Shown: positions 7,624 to 15,974 of the stretch, piece by piece
How the letters are laid out: each line of letters opens with the position of its first letter
Position numbering within the stretch: position 1 is the first letter of the stretch
Origin: Streptomyces sp. ISL-11
GTDB taxonomy: Bacteria; Actinomycetota; Actinomycetes; Streptomycetales; Streptomycetaceae
Direction of reading: 5' to 3'
NCBI RefSeq assembly: GCF_018614525.1
Contig: NZ_JAGGOL010000039.1
Coordinates: 1 to 64,000, forward strand
DNA length: 64,000 nt
Notes under the pieces: model-generated
Told to the model about the DNA's origin: nothing
Seen by the model: the letters and a program-made list of their open reading frames with translations, nothing else
The model's database searches: none
Made by a program: the position numbers and the translations under genes

Positions 7624-8736
7624 GTGGAAGAACAACTGCGGGATGAACAACTGCGGGATGAACAGCTGCGAGAAGAACTGAAGGCCCTCCGGGAGGAGGT
7701 CGAGTCCCTCCGAACGTGGCGCACCCAGTTCGAGGCGGCCGTCAAGGACTTCGCGTCGAGCATCAGGGCGAACCAGACCGAGGTCACGGAGGTCGTGGAG
7801 GAGGTCATCGACCGGCTGCACGCGGTGGAGGCGGCGTCGGCCCCCGGTGCCGTCCAGGCGGCCGGTGACGGCCACCTGCCGTGGTCGTCGCGCGCCACGG
7901 AGGAGGACTGGGCGAACCTCTCCGACTGGATCGACTGGCTGGGCAAGCACTACGCCCCGCAGTTGCACCTGCGCATCTGGCCGTGCTGGCCGCTGCACGG
8001 CGGTGTGACCGAGGAGCTCGCCGCCCTGCACGCGGCGTGGCGCGCGGCCGCGGAAGCGGACGCGGATCCGGCGCGCGAGGGCAGCGACCTGGCGTACTGG
8101 CACCAGATGTGGCTGTGGCCGACGATCGAGCGCATCCGTCAGCACTACATGTTCAGCGAGTGCGAGACCGACCACGCGACCGACCGCCCGGGCCGGCCGA
8201 CGGACCCGTCCGCGCTGAAGGCGCGGATGGCGGAGGCGACGGCGGAGCGCGGCCGGCAGGAGAACGAGCGGTACGCCTTCTTCGCGGAGGCGTCGGCGGC
8301 CGACGCGGCGGAGCGGCCCGACGCGCTCTGGCGCTGCGAGGGCGAGGCATGGGAATTCCTCTCCCTCCTGGACTGGGAATGGCACGCCACCGAGGACGTC
8401 CCGAAGCGCGAGAGCCTGCACCCGATCCCGGCCGAGCGCGCCGCCGAACTGGGCGCGGACCGGCAGAGCTGGGTGACGTACTGGGCGCGCTACACGGACG
8501 AGGAGGACTGGCGCGCGGGCGAGGGCCCGACGACGGTCGTCCGGCGCCGCACCAGCCCTGAGCGCATCTACGACGAGGCGTTCAAGAGGAACAACACCTG
8601 GGGCCCGACCGCCTCCGTCTACGAATTCTTCGACGCCCGCCCCTCCAATCCCCCGCACCTCGTCGGGATCGATGTCCACGAGGCCGAGCGACTTCTCCAC
8701 AGCCTCCGCGGAGTGACGGGAGCCACCGAGCTGTGA
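7624..8736 (+). CDS. Coiled-coil/DUF4913-like protein fused to a module-partner domain
   Basis: The 370-residue product falls into three parts. Residues 1-60 form a charged coiled coil that starts with a near-perfect repeat (EQLRD-EQLRD-EQLRE, from an 18-bp direct repeat at 7630-7668). Residues 85-185 resemble DUF4913 proteins (WANLSDWIDWLGKHY, RIWPCWPLHGGVTEELAALHAAW, YWHQMWLWPTIERI), which often accompany TraG-like genes in actinomycetes. Residues 213-370 form a domain repeated as a whole separate protein at 9395-9886 (shared FLSLLDWEWH, EEDWRAGE-PPTTVVRRR, NTWGPT, LTG-x-TEL). It starts with GTG at 7624 after AGGGA and overlaps the next gene by 4 bp. The last part is probably the partner of the following RelA/SpoT-like protein. 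Confidence 0.65.
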   Translation: MEEQLRDEQLRDEQLREELKALREEVESLRTWRTQFEAAVKDFASSIRANQTEVTEVVEEVIDRLHAVEAASAPGAVQAAGDGHLPWSSRATEEDWANLSDWIDWLGKHYAPQLHLRIWPCWPLHGGVTEELAALHAAWRAAAEADADPAREGSDLAYWHQMWLWPTIERIRQHYMFSECETDHATDRPGRPTDPSALKARMAEATAERGRQENERYAFFAEASAADAAERPDALWRCEGEAWEFLSLLDWEWHATEDVPKRESLHPIPAERAAELGADRQSWVTYWARYTDEEDWRAGEGPTTVVRRRTSPERIYDEAFKRNNTWGPTASVYEFFDARPSNPPHLVGIDVHEAERLLHSLRGVTGATEL

Positions 8737-9395
8737 GCACCACCGATACGAAGGCATGGCGTGACGACGCCGAGCCGCACCTCGCGCTGACCGAGGAGGA
8801 GAACCGCGTCGTCACCGCGCGCTGGGAAGAGGCACGAGCGGCGCACAAGCGGCTCGACGAGGTCATGGACGGCCTCTACCGCGAACTGGCCGCCGCCAAT
8901 GGCGCCAAGCTGGAGGGAAAGCAGTACCGCATCAAGGGCCTGCTGGCCCTCCGCCGAAAGGCCGCCGCGGAACTGGACGAGGGCGTCCCGGCCGAGAAGT
9001 TCGTGAACAAGGTCAACGACCTCAACCGCTACACCCTGACCTTCCAGCCGGAGCACTACACGGAGGGCGTCCGGCGCACGTACGCGTTGCTGCACGAACA
9101 GGGCTTCGTCATCCTCCCGGGATTCGAGCGCAACAGCTGGGAGGACCCCGTCTACAAGGGCTTCCACGCGTCGTGGCAGCAGCCGGACGGCACGCTCAAG
9201 TTCGAGATCCAGTTCCACACACCCGCCAGTTATTCGGCGAAGACGGAAAACCACCTGTTTTACGATCTGTACCGCTCGCGGCACGTCCGCCGCTCACTCG
9301 CCGGCGAGGAAACCACGTCGCGGCGACACGAAGAGGCAGCGAAGATCGTGCAGGCCGAACGGTACGGCCGAGGCCCGGAGAAGGAGAGCAACTGA
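8733..9395 (+). CDS. RelA/SpoT-like pyrophosphokinase-fold protein, copy 1
   Basis: This 220-residue protein begins with a helical region followed by a domain I read as RelA/SpoT-like. The motifs in order are: YRIKGLLALRRKAA (the basic R-x-K...RK segment that binds ATP in the family), KVNDLNRYTL (the Asp strand), NSWEDPVYKGFHASW (the Tyr of the guanine-stacking loop, Y-K-G-x-H/N) and LKFEIQFHTPASYSAK (the E-x-Q-x-x-T strand with the catalytic Glu). Secreted Streptomyces ATP:nucleotide 3'-pyrophosphokinases, as I remember them, have a similar YKGINS/FE-x-QFHT pattern. No signal peptide is present. The GTG at 8733 overlaps the upstream stop (GTGA), so translation is coupled to the partner-domain gene. 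The products made, if any, cannot be told from sequence. Confidence 0.6.
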   Translation: MSTTDTKAWRDDAEPHLALTEEENRVVTARWEEARAAHKRLDEVMDGLYRELAAANGAKLEGKQYRIKGLLALRRKAAAELDEGVPAEKFVNKVNDLNRYTLTFQPEHYTEGVRRTYALLHEQGFVILPGFERNSWEDPVYKGFHASWQQPDGTLKFEIQFHTPASYSAKTENHLFYDLYRSRHVRRSLAGEETTSRRHEEAAKIVQAERYGRGPEKESN

Positions 9396-9886
9396 TGAAT
9401 GACGCGTATGAGTACTTCGTGAAGGCGGCCCCGCCTTACACCGAGGAGCGGCCTTCGAGCCTTTGGCGGCGTTCGGGGGAGCAGTGGGAGTATCTGTCGC
9501 TGTTCGACTGGGAGTGGCACAACGTCAAGGACACTACGGTCGGAACTCCTCCGGCGGCGGATTCGCTGTACCCGGTGACGGCGGGGCGGGCCGCCGAGCT
9601 GGAGGCCGACCGACAGCCCTTCGTTCGCTACTGGGCCCTCTTCGTAGATGAGGAGGACTGGAGGGCCGGCGAGCCGCCCACGACCGTCGTCCGGCGGCGC
9701 CGCAGCCCCGAGGATCGTATGGATGAGTCGTTCCAGGAAGGTGACGTCTGGGGACCCACGAATGCCGTCTTCGAGTCCCGGGACCTGCGCACGTCCAATC
9801 CGCCTTACCTGAAGGAACTGGGTGCGGATGAGGCCGAGGCACTGCTGCAGGAGTTGTTCGGCCTGACGGGAATCACTGAGCTGTGA
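9395..9886 (+). CDS. Free-standing partner-domain protein (putative immunity/antitoxin of the second module)
   Basis: This 163-residue acidic, Trp-rich protein is homologous over its full length to the last 155 residues of the 7624-8736 product. Shared stretches include LSL-F/L-DWEWH, RAAEL-x-ADRQ, DEEDWRAGE, PTTVVRRR, WGPT and SNPP. It has no signal peptide, membrane segment or known catalytic motif. The ATG at 9395 overlaps the stop of the first RelA/SpoT-like gene (TGATG) and its own stop overlaps the GTG of the second, so the four genes form one translational chain. Two copies, each directly before a RelA/SpoT-like gene, point to a dedicated partner. Immunity is my guess; a chaperone or secretion adaptor is also possible. 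Confidence 0.55.
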   Translation: MNDAYEYFVKAAPPYTEERPSSLWRRSGEQWEYLSLFDWEWHNVKDTTVGTPPAADSLYPVTAGRAAELEADRQPFVRYWALFVDEEDWRAGEPPTTVVRRRRSPEDRMDESFQEGDVWGPTNAVFESRDLRTSNPPYLKELGADEAEALLQELFGLTGITEL

Positions 9887-10842
9887 GCGAGCAAACGGGG
9901 GCCTGGGAGGGCGAGGGGTACAAGCTCAGCCCGGAACAGAATCGCGTCATCACCGAGCGGTGGGAGAAGGCCGCCGCCGCGCGAGGGCGCCTGGACGCCA
10001 TGATGAAGGGTGTCCAGGAGGAAACGGCTCGGTCACACGGTGGCAGGTTGCAGGGCCTTGAGTATTCGCTCAAGGACGTGGATTCGTTCCGGCGCAAGGC
10101 TGCCACTGCTGTCAAGGACAAGCGACTCCCGGTCGAGAAGACAGCACGTAAGGTCAACGACCTCAACCGCTACACGCTGACCTTCGAGCCCGATTCCTAT
10201 ACCCAGGGCGTGGAGCGGACGTACGAACGACTCCGCGAGTCCGGGTACGAACCGATAGCGGAGAAGAACACCTGGCAAGACCCGGTGTACAAGGGAATCA
10301 ACACCTCTTGGCAGCACAAGGAGTCGGAGGAGAAGTTCGAGCTCCAGTTCCACACTCCGGACAGCTTCGAGGCCAAGATGGAGAATCACGAGCTGTACGA
10401 GATCTCCCGCGGCAAGGAACTCGATGAGCTCGCCCAGGGGAACGATGAGTTGGCGGAGTCCTATCGGGACGCCGCCAACCACCTGCAGAACGAGCGGTAC
10501 AAGAAGGTCAAGGTGCCGCCGGGCCAGGAGCGGATCGGCGAACAGCTGATCCGGGACGAGCTCAATTCTCGTGTTCCTCTCGAGCACGTGGAGCTCATCC
10601 GCCAGAAGGAAGCGGAGAAGCGGGCCGAGAACCTTGCCAAGGCCCCTGCCAAGGTGCCGGAGCAGAAGCAGGCGGAGCAGGCCACCCTCCAGGCCGACGG
10701 TCTCGTACGGTTCGAAACTCCCGACCTGCGCCACAAGCTGACAACGAGGCCGACCCCGGAAACGCCCCGGCGGGACTCCGAGGCACCGAGCATCGACCCG
10801 CTGCCGAGGCAGTCGCGCGGCCGTGGCCCATCGCTGAGGTGA
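9883..10842 (+). CDS. RelA/SpoT-like pyrophosphokinase-fold protein, copy 2, with a charged C-terminal tail
   Basis: The product has 319 residues. Residues 1-200 parallel the 8733-9395 product: LEYSLKDVDSFRRKAATAV, KVNDLNRYTLTFEPDSY, NTWQDPVYKGINTSW, EKFELQFHTPDSFEAKMENH. The candidate catalytic Glu in FELQFHT and the loop Tyr in VYKG are kept. Beyond residue 210 it adds a charged helical stretch (EHVELIRQKEAEKRAENLAK) and a disordered Pro/Arg-rich end that copy 1 lacks. The GTG at 9883 lies in the GTGA overlap with the upstream partner gene. The tail could be a secretion signal or partner-binding region, since type IV substrates often carry charged C-termini; this is inference only. Confidence 0.6.
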   Translation: MSEQTGAWEGEGYKLSPEQNRVITERWEKAAAARGRLDAMMKGVQEETARSHGGRLQGLEYSLKDVDSFRRKAATAVKDKRLPVEKTARKVNDLNRYTLTFEPDSYTQGVERTYERLRESGYEPIAEKNTWQDPVYKGINTSWQHKESEEKFELQFHTPDSFEAKMENHELYEISRGKELDELAQGNDELAESYRDAANHLQNERYKKVKVPPGQERIGEQLIRDELNSRVPLEHVELIRQKEAEKRAENLAKAPAKVPEQKQAEQATLQADGLVRFETPDLRHKLTTRPTPETPRRDSEAPSIDPLPRQSRGRGPSLR

Positions 10843-11244
10843 TCACCGGCATTACGGCGTTGTGAGACCCTCCGCTGCCCAGCGGGCATGGCAGGCGACG
10901 CACGTCGGTACAAGGCCGTAGGGCCGGCGGCCCCGCCCATTTCCGCAACAGGTTGGCTACAAATAGTCCTTTCGTGTGTCCCCGACCAATGGCTGTCGAT
11001 GGCCGAATCGGCGTCGTTCGACCGGTGTTCCGGGGCGGTGCTGTCGTTCGGTCGTGACCTGGGACACGGAGGTGTTCCTCGGTCACACCGAACCGTCCGC
11101 ATTGTCGTGAATTCGGGACTGGGTCAAGGGTCCGCAGTCGTTCGGATCTGAACGGTTGCGCTCAAATGAAGTTGTTTGACGATCAGAAATAGGCCAAGTA
11201 CTGTCCTGCCACTCAGGCCTAGCACGGGGGAAGGGTCACCAGGG
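10843..11244. other. Intergenic region separating the RelA/SpoT-like modules from the VirB8-like gene
   Basis: About 400 bp with no convincing gene. Base composition drops noticeably between 10940 and 11210, with TACAAATAGTCC and TGAAGTTGTTTGACG stretches, as expected for a promoter region. The only sharp signal is the promoter at 11176-11204. Confidence 0.5.
11176..11204 (+). promoter_or_regulatory. Vegetative-type promoter before the type IV apparatus genes
   Basis: TTGACG (11176-11181) and TACTGT (11199-11204) are separated by exactly 17 bp, a good match to the Streptomyces housekeeping sigma (HrdB) consensus. A transcript from here would start near 11211 and read the genes from 11245 onward, independently of the coupling ATPase gene. 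Confidence 0.7.
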
Positions 11245-12534
11245 TTGAGCACGTTCAAGACGGTCATGCGGCGGATTCTGAATCTGCCGGAGCCGCGGAG
11301 CGATAAGAGCGCGGCCACCCCGCCCGCCGACAACGCACCGGCGCAGCAGGCCGCGACGGCCCCGGTCCCGCCGCATCCCCAGCCCGGCCCGGCACCCGCG
11401 GCCGCTCCGACGGGCCCTCAGCCCGCCGCTCTCCAGCAGTGGGCCGACGCGGCCGCGCGACTTCAGACGCAAACACCGGGGACCCCCGAGCCCGCAGTGG
11501 CGGCGACCCCCCAGGCGAGTGCTGCCGGTGGGGCGGACCGGCAACCGCTCTGGCAGATCGAGGACGAGAAGAGCGGCACCCAGTTCCTGGTCAAGGTCGG
11601 CCGTGGAGCCCTGTGGGCGGTCGTCGCCCTGGCCGCGATCACCGGCATCCGCTCCTGGTTCTGGGCCCCGGCACCCCCGAAGGCCGACCCGGTTCAGGTC
11701 AACAACGGTTCCACCTACCCCGTGCAGGAGGCCCAGGCCGTCGCCGCCCGCTTCGCGCGGGCCTACCTGACCTGGGACGAGGGCGACCCCAAGGCGCGCG
11801 CCGACGCCCTGGCGCACGACATGGCCAAGGGGATGGACGCCACAGCGGGCTGGAACACCAAGGGGCACCAGGACGTCCTGGTGGCCCAGCCCGGTCCGGT
11901 CTCCGAGGAAAAGGACAAGCGGGCCCGGGTACGGGTCGATGTCCTGGTGAACGGAGCTGCTTCGGCCGACGGCAACAAGTCGGGGGACAAGGACAAGCAG
12001 GGCGACAAGTCCAAGGACGACAAGTCCAAGGACAAGAAGGACGAAGCGAAGAAGGACGACAAGGACAAGGACTCCAAGTCGGCCACCGGACCCCGGTGGG
12101 TCGGCCTGGAAATCCCGGTCGTCTACACGTCCGGCCGCGTCGTCGTCACGGGCCAGCCCGGCCTGGTGGGTGTGCCGCAGAACGCCCCGTCCGCTCCCGC
12201 GCTCACCGCGAAGACCGGTGACAACGAATTCAGTGAGAAGACCCGCGGTGTCGTCGAGGAGTTCTTCGCCAAGTACGCCTCGGGCGAGGCCGAGTCCGTC
12301 GCCGCGCCCGGTGCCTCCGTCTCCCCTCTGCCGCCGGGAGTCTCCCTCACCTCACTCCGCAACTGGTCGGTCGAAGAGGGAAGCGGAAGCGACCGCACTG
12401 GTGTCGCCACGGTCACGTGGCAGATCGCCGGAGCCGAACTCGAGCAGACGTACCGGGTCAAGCTGACCCGGGTCGCTTCGGCCAAGGCCGAACGCTGGCA
12501 GGTCGTGGAGATCCACGGCGGAATGTCCTCCTGA
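11245..12534 (+). CDS. VirB8/TcpC-like conjugal transfer membrane protein
   Basis: About 429 residues from the TTG at 11245 (GGGGGAAGGG upstream); an ATG at 11266 is the alternative. A Pro/Ala-rich cytoplasmic region of about 130 residues leads to one membrane helix (GALWAVVALAAITGIRSWFW). Two outside domains with NTF2-like layout follow: VAARFARAYLTWDEGDPKAR... and FFAKYASGEAES...WQIAGAELEQTYRVKL...WQVVEIHGG. Between them is a Lys/Asp linker (GDKSKDDKSKDKKDEAKKDD). This matches the TcpC arrangement of Gram-positive conjugation systems, a VirB8-like scaffold of the channel. It is the first gene after the promoter at 11176. The Lys/Asp linker is unusually long and simple in sequence. Confidence 0.75.
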   Translation: MSTFKTVMRRILNLPEPRSDKSAATPPADNAPAQQAATAPVPPHPQPGPAPAAAPTGPQPAALQQWADAAARLQTQTPGTPEPAVAATPQASAAGGADRQPLWQIEDEKSGTQFLVKVGRGALWAVVALAAITGIRSWFWAPAPPKADPVQVNNGSTYPVQEAQAVAARFARAYLTWDEGDPKARADALAHDMAKGMDATAGWNTKGHQDVLVAQPGPVSEEKDKRARVRVDVLVNGAASADGNKSGDKDKQGDKSKDDKSKDKKDEAKKDDKDKDSKSATGPRWVGLEIPVVYTSGRVVVTGQPGLVGVPQNAPSAPALTAKTGDNEFSEKTRGVVEEFFAKYASGEAESVAAPGASVSPLPPGVSLTSLRNWSVEEGSGSDRTGVATVTWQIAGAELEQTYRVKLTRVASAKAERWQVVEIHGGMSS

Positions 12535-12583
12535 CCGGTGCCGGAATCCGGGCCTGTCCGCTCTTATCTCAAGTAAAGGGAAC

Positions 12584-12820
12584 ATGATGGAATTCGCGCT
12601 GTCCGATGGTAATGAGCTCAAGTCCTGGGTGATTGCCGTAGCCGGGAACATCTTCCTGATCGTGCTGGCGGTCCGGGCGATCGGCCACTACGCGAAGCGT
12701 GAATGGGGCGAGCTGCTCGCCCACTTCATAGCGGGCGTCGTCGTCGCCGGTTTCGTCTACTCCTCGGACAGCGCCAAGGGCATGCTCACCGCGATCTGGA
12801 CCAAAGTGGCGGGGGCATGA
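12584..12820 (+). CDS. Small two-helix membrane protein of the type IV apparatus
   Basis: This 78-residue protein has two predicted membrane helices, WVIAVAGNIFLIVLAVRAIG and LLAHFIAGVVVAGFVYSS, joined by a short basic loop. The size and two-helix layout resemble TcpD/PrgF-type or pilin-like small subunits encoded next to VirB4-type genes. The ATG at 12584 (a second follows at 12587) has AAAGGGAAC upstream. It overlaps the next gene by 4 bp (ATGA). The exact role is inferred from position. Confidence 0.6.
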   Translation: MMEFALSDGNELKSWVIAVAGNIFLIVLAVRAIGHYAKREWGELLAHFIAGVVVAGFVYSSDSAKGMLTAIWTKVAGA

Positions 12821-13404
12821 GGGTAGGGCATACCTTCACCCGCCACTTCGACCTGGAGACACGGCAGCACGAGCTGCTCGGCATGGACCTCGGCGAGGGC
12901 CCGTCACGACGGGTCCTCGTCACGGGTGCCGTGGTCTACGCGGTCTGGATGGGCGGACTCTTCCTGATCTTCGGCTGGCCCTCGCAGGTCTTCTTCACCC
13001 TCTACTTCGCGCCGCCGGCCCTCGTCACCTTCTACGGATCCCAGCGGTCGCGACGCAATGAGCGGCGCTGGAACCTCACCCAGTGGGCCCTTACCGTCCG
13101 GTACTTGACGGTAGGCCACCGTCCGGTCATCAACGGGGGGCGCCGCGCGGCGGACCGGTCCGAGTGGCTACCGCTGCGGGCCCGCCTCGGCGAGAAGGCC
13201 GACGATGCCTTGACCATCCCCGGTATGGGGGCGTTCGACAAATTCCTGGGCGGTGAGGAGCCGCAGCGGATGTCCGGCCGCGCCGTGCCGCTCGACGCCC
13301 GCCCCCGGCTGTACGGGCCGGACCAGGTCTACCGCGCGAGGTCGCGCAACCACTCGTCCAAGAAGGCACCGGGCGGCGGCCGCAAAGGCCGGAAAGGTAC
13401 TTAA
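12817..13404 (+). CDS. TcpE-like membrane protein of the type IV apparatus
   Basis: The protein has 195 residues. FTRHFDLETRQHELLGMDLG leads into two close membrane helices (VLVTGAVVYAVWMGGLFLIF and VFFTLYFAPPALVTFYG). A basic cytoplasmic tail follows (RRNERRWNLTQWALTVRYL) and ends in Lys/Arg/Gly-rich sequence. A short two-helix inner-membrane protein lying between a small membrane protein and a VirB4-like ATPase is the TcpE/VirB3 position in Gram-positive conjugation operons. The ATG at 12817 overlaps the previous stop. Its partner is probably the ATPase encoded 9 bp downstream. Confidence 0.65.
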   Translation: MRVGHTFTRHFDLETRQHELLGMDLGEGPSRRVLVTGAVVYAVWMGGLFLIFGWPSQVFFTLYFAPPALVTFYGSQRSRRNERRWNLTQWALTVRYLTVGHRPVINGGRRAADRSEWLPLRARLGEKADDALTIPGMGAFDKFLGGEEPQRMSGRAVPLDARPRLYGPDQVYRARSRNHSSKKAPGGGRKGRKGT

Positions 13405-13412
13405 GGTACGCG

Positions 13413-15974
13413 ATGAAGATCATGAAGAGCATCGCCCGTTTCCTGGGCGTCGACGGTGACCGGTCCGCCCCGCCGCCCCGCTACGTGGCCCTCTCGGACG
13501 GGCTGGTCATCACGGAGACCCACGCCGAGGCGTGGTACCTGCTGGGCAGCTCCAACACCGACCTGATGTCGGAGGCTGCCCGGGACGCCGAGCAGGACCA
13601 GGCGAGCAGCGCCCTGGCCCGCACCCTGGCCGGCCACGACTGCCACCTGAAGATGCTCTGGTCGCCGCTGAACGCCGAGGACTACCGAACCGAGGCGGAG
13701 ACCCTCTTCTCGGCGGGCGACTACGGCTCGTGGGCGGACCTGCGCGTCAGTCGCCTGGAGGAGCTGGAGCTGCCCACCCGCATCCTGCTGCTCGGCGTAC
13801 GGATATCCGAGCGCGCCAACCAGGCCAAGGCGCGCGGGAGCCGGGGCGCGCAGGACGCCCTGGGCATCGGATCGACATCCGTGTCGCAGAAGGAGATCGC
13901 CCGGCTCGACGCCCTCGCCCGGCGCCTCGGCCGTCAGCTGGAGACCACGCCGTGGAAGGCGCAGCCGGCCACGGTGGAGGTGCTGGCCTGGATGATCGCG
14001 CGGGAGCAGCGCCGCAGCACGCCGCTGCCCTCTCCCGACGAGAAGGGAATGATCAGCGGAGCGAAGCTCGCCCAGCTCACACGCGGTCGCGTCCTCCCTT
14101 ACCCCGACCACGTCCGAGTCCTCGACCAGCGCGGCGAGACGGTCGGCTGGAGCGCGGTCCTCACGATGGACGGCTTCCCGGAGGAGATGGAGTCGCCGGG
14201 GCCGGGCGAGTGGCTGAGATCCGTCGCTGAGATCACGTACGTCCCCGAGCTCACGGACGACGACGAGGCCGAGGACATCTCGGCCCTGCCGGTCAACCCC
14301 GAGCCCTCCGTCCGCTTCAAGGTCCTCCACAAGCGCGACGCCCTCAAGCAGATCGACGAGGTCCGCCGCCTGGCGAAGGAACAGCGGCAGAGCGCGGCCA
14401 AGCACTCCGCCGGTGAGACCGCGCAGGAGATCGAGGAGACCGAGGAGACGATGACGTCCCTCTCGCGCGACATGAAGCGCGAGGACGTGACGCTGCTCGA
14501 GGACCATCCCCGTCTGATCGTCAGCAGTGACGTTTCCCTGGATGACCTGCGCAGCCGCTGCGACGCCGTCATCGGCTACTACGGCGGCGTCGGCATCGAG
14601 GTCAGCGTCGCTGCGGAGGAGCAGCGCGAGCTGTGGCTGGAGGCCCAGCCCGGCGACATGCTGCGCGTGCCGGACCTGATGCACACCCGTACGGTCGGTG
14701 CCTTCGCCGGCTCGTGGTTCTGGGGAGGCGCCTCGGTCGGTGACGACACCGGCCCGGTGATCGGCTACCTGACCGGTTCGACGCCGGGCGTCGTCCGCAA
14801 CGACCTCACCGGTGGTTCCGAGCGCGGTGACGCGACGACGACCGCGTTCATCGGGCGAAGCGGCCGCGGCAAGACGACCGCGATGATGCTGTCCCTGCTG
14901 GACTCCGGCTTCCGCGGCTCGTTCGTGCTGGCCCTGGACTTCAAGGGCGACATGGGCGGCCTGGTCTCGGCCGGCCAGCGGTACGGGCTCAACGCCCATT
15001 TGATCGAGACGGGCTCGCAGTTCGCGGGCGTCGCCGACCTCTTCACCCTGCTGAGCGGCGAGAGCGCCGAGCGCGCCCAGACCGAGGTCCCGGCGCAGCT
15101 GGGCATCGCGCTGCCGCAGCACCTGCGGATGCGCGGTGCGGAGACGCCGATCCAGAGTGCGGTCAACGAGTGCATCGCCGAGGGCGACCCGGCGACGTGG
15201 AAGGTCATCGAGCGGCTGCGGCGGTCGCCCGACGAGCTGACGCGCGAGACGGGCGACGCGCTGTACGAGCTGTCGCTGACGGGCCTGGGCGCGCCGTTCA
15301 TGGGCAAGCCCGTCGGGGCGTCCCTGATCACGCCGACGCCGGGCATCTGGGTCGTCCAGGTCCCGGGCATCACCCTGCCGTCGCCCGACGACTCCCGCGA
15401 CGACTGGTCGGTGCACCAGCGCCTGTCCGTGGCGCTGGTCCACTCGCTGCTCGCCTACGGCATCAGCTTGGCCGGCCGTAAGGACCTGCGCGGCCTGCGC
15501 AAGGTCGTCGCGGTGCCCGAGGTGCACGTCCTCACGGCCACGCGCGAGGGCAGCTCGTTCCTCCAGTACATCGCCCGAGTGGGACGTGCGCTGCACACCG
15601 CCCTGGTCGTGGACACCCAGGACCCGGAGTCGCTGGCGAGCCTCACCGGTCTCGTCGAGCAGATGACGACGGTCTTCGGCTTCCAGCTGACGACGGGCGA
15701 CCAGCAGGACGCGATGGCGGCCCTGCTCGACCTGCCGAAGGGCGCCCATACGCGCCAGCTGATCCAGGCCATCGGCGTCGACGTGACGCAGGAGATCCGG
15801 CACGGCCACTGCATCATGCGCGACCGCCGCTTCAGCAGCGCGACGGTCCAGTTCGACGTGCCCTCGCTGGAGATGCTGCAACTGCTGAACACGACGCCGA
15901 GGACGGACAGCGGCGGCATGGGGGAGAGTCCGGCGTCCATGAGCAAGTCCGCATACGAGGAGGTAGGCGCGTGA
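13413..15974 (+). CDS. VirB4/TcpF-like ATPase
   Basis: This 853-residue protein has a P-loop in FIGRSGRGKTTAMM (about residues 477-490) followed by LDSGFRGSFVLALDFKGDMGG. The Walker B-like strand RKVVAVPEVHVLT is at about 690-705, and the Gln/Asp-rich sensor DTQDPESLASLTGLVEQM comes soon after. The N-terminal 450 residues are the VirB4-type assembly domain with a coiled stretch (KQIDEVRRLAKEQRQSAAKH). VirB4 ATPases energise assembly of and transport through type IV channels, docked on VirB3/TcpE. The expected acidic Walker B 'DE' reads PE here, which deserves a check. The stop overlaps the start of the lipoprotein gene. Confidence 0.8.
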   Translation: MKIMKSIARFLGVDGDRSAPPPRYVALSDGLVITETHAEAWYLLGSSNTDLMSEAARDAEQDQASSALARTLAGHDCHLKMLWSPLNAEDYRTEAETLFSAGDYGSWADLRVSRLEELELPTRILLLGVRISERANQAKARGSRGAQDALGIGSTSVSQKEIARLDALARRLGRQLETTPWKAQPATVEVLAWMIAREQRRSTPLPSPDEKGMISGAKLAQLTRGRVLPYPDHVRVLDQRGETVGWSAVLTMDGFPEEMESPGPGEWLRSVAEITYVPELTDDDEAEDISALPVNPEPSVRFKVLHKRDALKQIDEVRRLAKEQRQSAAKHSAGETAQEIEETEETMTSLSRDMKREDVTLLEDHPRLIVSSDVSLDDLRSRCDAVIGYYGGVGIEVSVAAEEQRELWLEAQPGDMLRVPDLMHTRTVGAFAGSWFWGGASVGDDTGPVIGYLTGSTPGVVRNDLTGGSERGDATTTAFIGRSGRGKTTAMMLSLLDSGFRGSFVLALDFKGDMGGLVSAGQRYGLNAHLIETGSQFAGVADLFTLLSGESAERAQTEVPAQLGIALPQHLRMRGAETPIQSAVNECIAEGDPATWKVIERLRRSPDELTRETGDALYELSLTGLGAPFMGKPVGASLITPTPGIWVVQVPGITLPSPDDSRDDWSVHQRLSVALVHSLLAYGISLAGRKDLRGLRKVVAVPEVHVLTATREGSSFLQYIARVGRALHTALVVDTQDPESLASLTGLVEQMTTVFGFQLTTGDQQDAMAALLDLPKGAHTRQLIQAIGVDVTQEIRHGHCIMRDRRFSSATVQFDVPSLEMLQLLNTTPRTDSGGMGESPASMSKSAYEEVGA

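Noticed and set aside
5599..8757. Very long open frame on the minus strand (over 1000 codons) opposite the coupling ATPase gene
   Set aside because: High-GC coding DNA keeps the opposite strand open. The translation is Arg/Ala/Gly/Val-rich without any family motif, whereas the + strand shows P-loop and Walker B motifs.
13401..15881. Long minus-strand frame opposite the VirB4-like gene
   Set aside because: Same effect of GC-rich codons; no motif, start or ribosome-binding site, and the + strand gene is convincing.
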